Assembly (NCBI GenBank): GCA_003116975.1
Contig: BGKB01000190.1
Span: 62,001 to 126,000 of the forward strand
DNA length: 64,000 nt
Reading direction: 5' to 3'
From: Aurantiochytrium sp. KH105
Taxonomy: Eukaryota > Sar > Bigyra > Thraustochytrida > Thraustochytriidae
Below are positions 57,606-64,000 of the stretch, piece after piece. The notes beneath the pieces are model-generated. The model ran no database searches and had not been told where the DNA came from. It was given only the letters and a program-made list of their open reading frames with translations. The stretch's first letter is position 1. Every line of letters starts with the position of its first letter. The position numbers and the translations under genes are program-made.

Positions 57606-59240
57606 TCACACTTGTTCCCCATGAGCGCCGTCTGGCACGCGTGGCTCGATAGCATGATCCTTTCGAACACGGTGCTTCCTTTGTTTCTTTCGAGGCGCGA
57701 ATGCAGGCGCATCCCGGGACTTGAGCACTTCAAGAGCCTGAGATTTTACCTTGGAATACTGCTCCTTTCTCGTCGGGATGTTTTCCTGGGAAGTCGTGTT
57801 TTCACTTGCGCAGATAGGTACGGCAGCAGCGGAATGCACGGACGAAGAGCTTTGTTGCAGCAACTCGAGGAGAGCTTTCCTGCAGATGCTTGATTCGCGA
57901 CTTTGATCCTGCGCGTTGTGCTCGATGTCAGAATTAGCTCCCGCGCAATCTGCTGGTGTCAATGCAGCGCCATGGTGTTCACCGCCAGAATCAGCGTCCA
58001 CGCGATTTGTTGATGACAATGCATCGCCCTTGATACAATTCATTTCATCTCGTTGACTTTTCGATGGGACAGCGAGGCCTTCATCGCCTCGCAAATAACT
58101 TGCGCCATCAATGTCGCCACGTGCCCAGTGTACAGCGATATTGTTGGAAAAGGCTGCCTCCGCATCCTGTGCAACGTTTCCCGAGTTGAGCTTTACGCTC
58201 GTGCGTAAGAGAACCGGGTGGTGAAGACGATAGGGCCCACGTGCAGGCACTTCCTGGAGCCGACAGCACATGGCGCGTTCAAGATGACGTCTGGAGAATT
58301 TTCGACCTACGACAAGGGTCGAGAGATAGAGAGGCTCGACAATATCTACGAGCCATTTGCTCTGGAGCCCAACGAGGTTCCACATCGCTATCTTGTCGCT
58401 GCAAGAAAGAATGTTGCCTTGACCACTGTCTGGCTCGGCTGTTCCCGAGGCAAACACCGGTTTGCTTGTGCTTGGCTTCGACTTTTTCTTCTTCATGTCC
58501 ACGCTCTCTGTGTCAGTCGTCGTTGTTGCCACTTCGTTACCATTTGCAGACTTTGTTGTGGAGTCTTCAACTTTGTGATTTGCCTCCTTTTCATCCTCCG
58601 TAGTCTGCAGGTCTCGTTTGACGCTGGCGGCAATCTGGCCTTCGGCCCGACTTGCAAGAGACATTGTGCCGTGAGGCAATTGGGGCCACACGTGCGCCGC
58701 AAGATCGGTAGGAACGGGGGGTTCTGGCTTGCCAGAAGCCCATCGTCGCACCGACGAGTTGCCGCACGGGGTGCTGCTCGTGTAAAGGTGAAGATGCGCT
58801 CCAGGCGCAAGGCGAGCACGATGCGTTTCGGGGTCGGTAATCAAAAAGTCGGAAGTCCCGTCGCGATGGAGTTTAGCAATTTCCCGCATCACAACTTGCA
58901 GAAAGGCCCGACGGGCAAGCACTTCTGCATGCGCGTCATGGACGCGGCAACCGTGCACTTTGTCGGCCTCTTTGACATATTGTCGTATGAATTTAGTCCC
59001 AATGCCCAGAGACAGGACCTCGGGTTCGTTTTGCGTTTCTTGCGAGGGCGAGGCACCTTCGTGCGTGAGCAGTATAGCCGCGAGCACCGTCTGCTCGGTG
59101 CTGTGAAGGGTGGCGTCCAGGAACCCCGGGCACTGCGCCTCGCAGGCCTCCCTCGCTGCGCGTGCTACCACGTCTGCAAAGGCACACGTCGCCGTGCGGT
59201 CCTTTTCCGCGTACCTCTCGTTTTTCGCAGGCTCGCTCAT
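57606..59240 (-). CDS. ADAT1: tRNA-specific adenosine deaminase 1 (ADAT1/Tad1 type)
   Basis: 544 residues from the ATG at 59240 (MSEPAKNERYAEKD). ADAT1 converts A37 to inosine in eukaryotic tRNA-Ala. The adenosine deaminase zinc and catalytic set is complete: H104-A-E106, PCG at 158-160 and SCSDK with Cys280. Lys283 and the KIAMWNLVGLQ block follow. The spacing and start HAEVLARRAFLQVV are those of ADAT1/ADAR rather than the bacterial TadA type. A disordered Ser/Thr/Lys-rich insert sits before the SCSDK block, and another acidic stretch lies near the end. No double-stranded-RNA-binding domain is seen, so ADAT1 is preferred over ADAR. An upstream ATG in phase lacks family similarity. Confidence 0.92.
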   Translation of the reverse strand: MSEPAKNERYAEKDRTATCAFADVVARAAREACEAQCPGFLDATLHSTEQTVLAAILLTHEGASPSQETQNEPEVLSLGIGTKFIRQYVKEADKVHGCRVHDAHAEVLARRAFLQVVMREIAKLHRDGTSDFLITDPETHRARLAPGAHLHLYTSSTPCGNSSVRRWASGKPEPPVPTDLAAHVWPQLPHGTMSLASRAEGQIAASVKRDLQTTEDEKEANHKVEDSTTKSANGNEVATTTTDTESVDMKKKKSKPSTSKPVFASGTAEPDSGQGNILSCSDKIAMWNLVGLQSKWLVDIVEPLYLSTLVVGRKFSRRHLERAMCCRLQEVPARGPYRLHHPVLLRTSVKLNSGNVAQDAEAAFSNNIAVHWARGDIDGASYLRGDEGLAVPSKSQRDEMNCIKGDALSSTNRVDADSGGEHHGAALTPADCAGANSDIEHNAQDQSRESSICRKALLELLQQSSSSVHSAAAVPICASENTTSQENIPTRKEQYSKVKSQALEVLKSRDAPAFAPRKKQRKHRVRKDHAIEPRVPDGAHGEQV

Positions 59241-59949
59241 GGTCCTCGTGCCGCGCTGCGGGCGGGGCCCTCCTCGGCCGAGCGAGCCTTTCGTTGTGTG
59301 TCTGCTCGCCCGCCGCCACAAGTTGCACGACTGCTGCACCTAGTAGGCGAAGACAAGGTCGCCCACGACGCGCGTGGACGGACTCCCGGGGCGCGGCAAG
59401 GCTCGGCGAGACATGGCGGGGCTCGGCGAGGCAAGGCACGGCAGGGCTCGGCGAGACATGGCGACCGCGTGCGGCTGGCGAAGAGGCGCGCGGCAGGCTG
59501 TCGCTCGCAGCCGTCGACTCGCGATACTCGGATGACAGACCGCGTGGAGCACGAGGAGGGAAAAAACAGCAGCCACATAACAAATACTAATACCGCTTCT
59601 ACAGAAGCAGGAAAGACCGACCGACCAACAAACAAACACACATCGAGTGATAACCTCGAAGGGCAGCCGCGTGCGCGCGAGGCGGCCGCGGCGCGAGGCA
59701 CGGGCGGGAGGGCGCGCGCGCGAGGCGGCCTGCAGGCAGACCGCGGGCTGCAGACCGCGGCTTGCAGGCGCGGCGATCACGAAGGTGGCGCACGGTCAGC
59801 GCTTTGCGAGCAAACGTTCACAAACTAACCAAGCAGGACCTCCCGAGAGGAGCGGGACCTCGCGCGGGAGCTGACGCAGCTCGCGAGGGGGAGCAAGCGA
59901 GCGAGCAAGAGGAGAAGCGCAAAGGCGGAAGGAAGAAACTCGGTGCGCG
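59241..59949. other. Divergent intergenic region with GGCTCGGCGAG repeats
   Basis: Between ADAT1 and the zinc-ribbon protein gene. It has a tandem array at 59401-59463 and a GCAGACCGCGGGCTGCAGACC direct repeat near 59735-59765. The open frames through it are repeat-driven; no gene seen. Confidence 0.5.
59401..59463. repeat. Tandem repeat with GCTCGGCGAG core, three copies
   Basis: Copies at 59401 and 59446 share GCTCGGCGAGACATGGCG exactly; a variant copy lies between. The core is shared in type with the arrays at 1678 and 49830. Confidence 0.75.
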
Positions 59950-61194
59950 ATGGCCGGCGGAGATCTCCACATGCGCGAGGGCGAGAACAGGGCGGATGCG
60001 GACAGCGGGGACAACACGCTAGAGCCTCCCCCGCCGCCACCGCCGCCGCCCTCGAGCACGCGCGTGCAAATGCCTACGCGCAAAGACCTAGAAGACCCAG
60101 AGGTTTCGCAGGATATTTCACTCGATAACTTGCTGCGCGCGCTTGATAAGCTGCCGCGGTACACGAATCCTGACGTGAAAGAAGTCGCGCTCGACCTCTT
60201 CAACAGCCTCTTTTCACAGCAATTCCTGTATCTGTCAAAGATAAACCCGGGCATCGGCATTCGCGAGTGGGAGGTGCGGTCCTTTGTTGGCGGTTGTATC
60301 ATGTGGGCCGTTCTTGGTTTGAGCAGGGATCGAGCCTTGGTGCTGTTCTCGAGTTTCGTGCTGACGCAGAATCCAGGCCTCGCGAACTTCATTCTTCCCC
60401 AAAATCGGTTCGACGAGCTCCTAAGCGACTATAAGTCGCCGCGACTCGATCTTCCCAATAACATCTGGAGTGGGGAGCACCCAGATCGCATTGTACACCA
60501 CAAAGACCACGCCATTATGATTGCTGTTGCCTGCTTAGATTTGGCGCGAGTTGTTGCAGAGGCCGCAGGAATCGACATCGATGACTTGCAGGGCCAAGCA
60601 CAAACCTACTTCCGCGCATCCAACCTGCAGGCGCCTCCGATCCAGTCGCAAGCTGTTCGTGTTCCCAGTGTTCAGTCACCGTCTGCACATGGGGCGGGGA
60701 TGGGCTCAGCGAGTGCTTCGGGATCAGGGTCACGCTATTCTTCACATGATATCGAACGCATCATGGGCCGCATGCCCAAACGAAGCCCCATGTTGCAAAA
60801 ATGGTTCAGTGAGGGTGCTGCCCAAAAGGTTCGTCTTGACCGAAGCCTCAAGCATGAGATGGAGGCTCTTGGATTTCGCCATATCAGGACGGGCCCTCGT
60901 CAGGGGGAGTTGAAGGGCGTCCAGGCCACGTGCGCTTTTTGTGGTGGCCAAGCCACGTACCGCTGCGTTGTATGCAAGGTTGCGCTTCACCGCACGGCCT
61001 GCGCGCATGATCCACAGCGACTGATGGGTGAAAAGGCGCCTCCCACGTGCTTCGAACGGTTTCACACGCATGAACACCTTCCAGAACCTCAGCGCACCAA
61101 GCGTGCAAAGCCAAACTCTGAGGCGGATGCCATGGGCGTCTCCTCTCTTCCATCGTCATCGATGCGCGACGTAACACACGAGGCTGACTCCTAG
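59950..61194 (+). CDS. Unknown protein with C-terminal Cys/His zinc-ribbon-like domain
   Basis: 414 residues. An acidic start and a Pro run (about residue 25) precede a helical folded part (about residues 50-215). A Ser/Gly/Gln-rich linker follows, then a C-terminal domain with C-x2-C, C-x2-C, H-x4-C and C-x3-F-H-x-H spacing (CAFCGGQATYRCVVC and CFERFHTHEHL). Such crossed Cys/His domains end PiggyBac-type transposases and some domesticated derivatives, but no transposase DDE domain is seen here. It may be a chromatin or DNA-associated protein; a KRAKPNSE-like basic patch could be a nuclear signal. Not recognised beyond this. Confidence 0.7.
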   Translation: MAGGDLHMREGENRADADSGDNTLEPPPPPPPPPSSTRVQMPTRKDLEDPEVSQDISLDNLLRALDKLPRYTNPDVKEVALDLFNSLFSQQFLYLSKINPGIGIREWEVRSFVGGCIMWAVLGLSRDRALVLFSSFVLTQNPGLANFILPQNRFDELLSDYKSPRLDLPNNIWSGEHPDRIVHHKDHAIMIAVACLDLARVVAEAAGIDIDDLQGQAQTYFRASNLQAPPIQSQAVRVPSVQSPSAHGAGMGSASASGSGSRYSSHDIERIMGRMPKRSPMLQKWFSEGAAQKVRLDRSLKHEMEALGFRHIRTGPRQGELKGVQATCAFCGGQATYRCVVCKVALHRTACAHDPQRLMGEKAPPTCFERFHTHEHLPEPQRTKRAKPNSEADAMGVSSLPSSSMRDVTHEADS

Positions 61195-61765
61195 TCGGTC
61201 GGGAAGAGTCGATCGCCTGCTCTCTGTACTTGGCACGTTCCTGTGCGCTGTGAATCCTTTCCTTGGATGTATGTGCGATGAAAGAGGAGGCAAAGACAGT
61301 CGTCAGTACGTACGTACGTGCGTGTGTGCGTGTGTGCGTGCGTGCTAAGTTTTGGGGCCTAAGAATCGGCGTAAAAATGGCCTGGGCCTGTTGTTGGACA
61401 TTTCCCTGTAATCAATCAGCAGAGAGTGGGGGGTTGTTCCCATTTCATTCTCCACCTGGGGAGCTTTAGCCTTTTCGTCCTTCAAAAAAAAAGTTTTTGC
61501 CATGTCTTGATTCAAGAATCTGAGGATTTGCTCTGACACAAACAAACATGCAGACACACCGGAAGAAAAATCTTTGATCCATGGAATGCCCGCGTTCATT
61601 CGACTCCAAAAACTTAAGTTAAAACATGTGTTCTACTGCTAGTCTCAGGCGCTTATGAAGGCAGCACTCACATCTTGGAGAGGTACGAATGTGATAAACG
61701 CCGATGATACGCAAGATCAAAATGACTTTCTTTTTTCCTTTTTCTCATTCGCTTTCATCTTTTCT
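61195..61765. other. Convergent gap between zinc-ribbon protein and ABC transporter genes
   Basis: 3' flanks only. It holds the GTAC/GTGC array (61306-61345) and an AT-richer tract near 61480-61640. An 84-codon minus frame there is not called. Confidence 0.5.
61306..61345. repeat. GTAC/GTGC/GTGT tetranucleotide array
   Basis: Mixed (GTAC)n then (GTGC/GTGT)n units, in the 3' flank of the zinc-ribbon protein gene. Confidence 0.85.
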
Positions 61766-64000
61766 TTAACGCTTGTGGCGCTGTGCGCGGTACAGCTTGG
61801 CGTACGGGCCATTCTTGCCAAGAAGCTCCTTGTGCGTGCCCTTCTCGACAATATTGCCGTGATGGACAACAAAGATGATGTCGGAGCGCTCGATCGTCTT
61901 GAGTTTGTGAGCCACCGTAATGGTCGTGACGTTGCGATGCTCCATGAGTCGCTCGAGCGAGTTCTGAACGAAACGCTCGCTTACGTTGTCGAGCGCGGCG
62001 GTGGCCTCGTCCAGTAGGATCACATCAGCGCGACGAGCGCGCAGGAGCGCACGAGCAATGCACACGCGTTGCTTCTGCCCACCCGACAGCGACGAGCCAT
62101 TCACCAAGGTTACGAAGTCGTCTGGAAGGTCACGGATAAAGCCAAGCGCATTCGCATCACGAGCAACTTCCTGGATTTCATCCTCAGATACACATGCGTC
62201 GTCGGGCAACCCAAAGGTAATATTCTCCAAGATGGTGCCATTGATAAGCTTGGGCTCCTGCTCAACATATGCCATCCGCGACCGCAGCCAGCCCACGTTG
62301 GCCTCCTTGACGTCAATGCCGTGGAAGCGGACGCTGCCGCTCTGCACGTCGTAAAAGCGTTCAATGTTGGCCAGCGTCGTGGACTTGCCGCTTCCGCTCA
62401 TACCCACAAAAGCAATGTGTTTGCCCTGTGGAATCGTCAAACTCACGTTCTCCAGCACAGGGACGTCAGGTCGCGTCGGGTAGGCAAAGTTTACCTTGTC
62501 AAAGACGATGTCGCCACTCGTAGCCGCCTCCTCGCGGAGACCGTCCTCAGAGAAGGGGTCAATGTCCGACTTGCGGTCCAAGACACTAAAGACGCTCGAA
62601 GCCGCAGCGGAGGCCTTGCCAACGTCCGGTGCCATGGCGCCCGCCTGGCCGGCCGAGACACCGGCAAAGAGAAGCAAGAAAACGGCGCGAAGTAGTTCGC
62701 TAAAAACAAAACCCTGCGTCTCAATGAGCACAGCCGTGTAGTAAAAGGCAATACCGTAGATGCAGAAAATGATGCCCTGGCTAAAGCCCATTCCAAGACC
62801 AGCGAGGAGACCCTTGCGCACCGCCAGACGCGTTGGTCCATCTAAAAAGGAGTCGTAAAGCGAAACGACGCGCTTGCGGAGCGAAAAAGCAGTCACTGTG
62901 CGGATGCCAGAGATGGACTCTTGCAGCACTTGTCCAGCCTCGGCAAGTGCGGCTTCATCTTGTTTCGCAAACGTGGTCATGACGGCGAACTGGAGTCCGC
63001 CTCCAATTACGAGCAACGGAAAGAGCGCCAGCAAGACGAGAGTGAGGCGCCACGTGTACGAAAAGGCCAACGCAAAAGTGAGGGCAATTGTCACGAGGTT
63101 CTGCACCGTTAGGGCCGCACGATCCGCAAGCGAGGCCTTGACAAGTGCAGCATCGGTTGAAAGACGGGCTGCGAGGGCGCCCACAGAGTTCTTCTTGGCG
63201 TCAAAGAAGCCAATATCCTGCTTGAGCATCGACTCAAAGAGGGACGATCGAATACGGAGAGTCATACGCTCGGAAATGATTCCAAAGAAAGACAGCTGCA
63301 CGTAGTTCATCACGAACGACGCGACGGCAATGGCAACAAAGTACAGTGCATACGTCCTTGCCTCCTCCTTGATCTGCGCCGATGTAGGGTAGTAGTAAAC
63401 GTTGGCGAGTTCCACAAAGACGAGACTGAACAAGGGCATGAGTGCACCGTTCGCCGCGGACGCGAGAACTGCCGGAATGTAAAGCAGCTTTTCCGGCGCG
63501 GAAAAGGCAAGGATGCGACGGAGCGGCACGGAGACGGATGGTTCATTATCGTCCTTCTTTTCATTGGCGGGGTCAGCCCCGCCCCTCTTGGTAGACACCA
63601 CACTCGAGCTTCCGATGCGCGATTCGGAATGCAAACGGTCTGCCTCGTTATCATGCTCGAGCTCCTGGTCAAAGCTGTCGTCTTCTTCGACATCGTCATC
63701 GCCATGGTGCTCCGAGCGCTTGGCGGCTGAAAGAAGTGCAAAGTAGTGTCCCTTCTTCGCTACGAGCTGATCGTGTGTACCTTGCTCCAGCATGCCCTCG
63801 CCCTCGCCCATCACAATAATGTTGTCGGCGTCGCGAACAGTCGTCAAACGATGAGCGATCACGATTGTGGTTCTGTGTTGCGATGCGAGCAAGTCGTCGA
63901 GTGCGGCCTGCACCACACGCTCGGACTCCGAGTCAAGCGCCGAGGTCGCCTCGTCGAGGATCAAAAGCTGAGGGTTGCGAACCAGAGCACGGGCGATAGC
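61766..64000 (-). CDS. MDR-type ABC transporter (ABCB, full-length class), 5' partial
   Basis: 745 residues of the C-terminal part; the start lies beyond 64000. The window opens in the first nucleotide-binding domain after its signature (AIARALVRNPQL), with Walker B LILDEATSALD and the His switch AHRLTTVRDAD. An acidic linker follows, then a second transmembrane domain (about residues 155-430, six spans), then a second nucleotide-binding domain: Walker A GMSGSGKST (about 530), signature LSGGQKQR (about 637), Walker B LLDEATAALD (about 660) and switch AHKLKTIERSD. Two complete motor sets in one chain mean a full P-glycoprotein-type exporter of hydrophobic compounds. The second domain's motifs look intact. 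Confidence 0.95.
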   Translation of the reverse strand, partial: AIARALVRNPQLLILDEATSALDSESERVVQAALDDLLASQHRTTIVIAHRLTTVRDADNIIVMGEGEGMLEQGTHDQLVAKKGHYFALLSAAKRSEHHGDDDVEEDDSFDQELEHDNEADRLHSESRIGSSSVVSTKRGGADPANEKKDDNEPSVSVPLRRILAFSAPEKLLYIPAVLASAANGALMPLFSLVFVELANVYYYPTSAQIKEEARTYALYFVAIAVASFVMNYVQLSFFGIISERMTLRIRSSLFESMLKQDIGFFDAKKNSVGALAARLSTDAALVKASLADRAALTVQNLVTIALTFALAFSYTWRLTLVLLALFPLLVIGGGLQFAVMTTFAKQDEAALAEAGQVLQESISGIRTVTAFSLRKRVVSLYDSFLDGPTRLAVRKGLLAGLGMGFSQGIIFCIYGIAFYYTAVLIETQGFVFSELLRAVFLLLFAGVSAGQAGAMAPDVGKASAAASSVFSVLDRKSDIDPFSEDGLREEAATSGDIVFDKVNFAYPTRPDVPVLENVSLTIPQGKHIAFVGMSGSGKSTTLANIERFYDVQSGSVRFHGIDVKEANVGWLRSRMAYVEQEPKLINGTILENITFGLPDDACVSEDEIQEVARDANALGFIRDLPDDFVTLVNGSSLSGGQKQRVCIARALLRARRADVILLDEATAALDNVSERFVQNSLERLMEHRNVTTITVAHKLKTIERSDIIFVVHHGNIVEKGTHKELLGKNGPYAKLYRAQRHKR

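Overview
The window is nuclear DNA from a gene-dense, GC-rich, intron-poor eukaryote. I count 27 protein-coding genes on both strands. Two run off the edges (a CDC50-type flippase subunit at the left, an MDR-type ABC transporter at the right). Most are single open frames. Only three need splicing (dynactin p27, an acyl-CoA dehydrogenase, a 5'-nucleotidase), with introns of about 107 to 277 bp. Dynactin, coiled-coil proteins with a cilium-like motif, an RlmN-type enzyme and a nuclear PF09818-type ATPase together suggest a free-living, flagellate-type protist. A stramenopile, perhaps a thraustochytrid, fits best, but that is inference from gene content. I see no rRNA, tRNA, CRISPR array, transposon or virus-derived element.

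Layout. 1-10 kb: CDC50/LEM3 family, RGG plus ABC-class ATPase, an unknown acidic protein, a large LRR protein whose C-terminus matches the bacterial IpaH/SspH/SlrP NEL ubiquitin ligase fold, and an unknown protein. 11-18 kb: RlmN/Cfr-type radical SAM enzyme with a C-terminal membrane anchor, Ku70, and an unknown protein convergent with Ku70. 18-25 kb: a probable dual-acylated small protein, Sec62, ARP1 (centractin), mitochondrial tRNA 2-thiouridylase and dynactin p27. 25-35 kb: BRCA1/BARD1-like RING-BRCT protein, an IQ/coiled-coil protein and Sec31. 36-46 kb: ACAD10/11-like dehydrogenase, coiled-coil protein, HAD phosphatase with a duplicated 3' end, RPB5, an unknown protein and eIF2-alpha. 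46-52 kb is gene-poor and rich in simple repeats, with two small proteins and a three-exon 5'-deoxynucleotidase. 52-64 kb: RING-H2 membrane protein, copper-transporter-like protein, ADAT1-type tRNA deaminase, an unknown protein with a zinc-ribbon tail, and the ABC transporter.

Most genes are unrelated housekeeping functions with no operon-like logic. Exceptions are two dynactin subunits about 2 kb apart, and several intergenic regions sharing short ATCG-repeat elements and GGCTC/GGCGA pentamer-type arrays. The standout is the LRR-NEL gene at 4.85-8.06 kb: a ligase architecture best known from type III secreted bacterial effectors, here embedded among ordinary eukaryotic genes and keeping the catalytic Cys-x-Asp motif.
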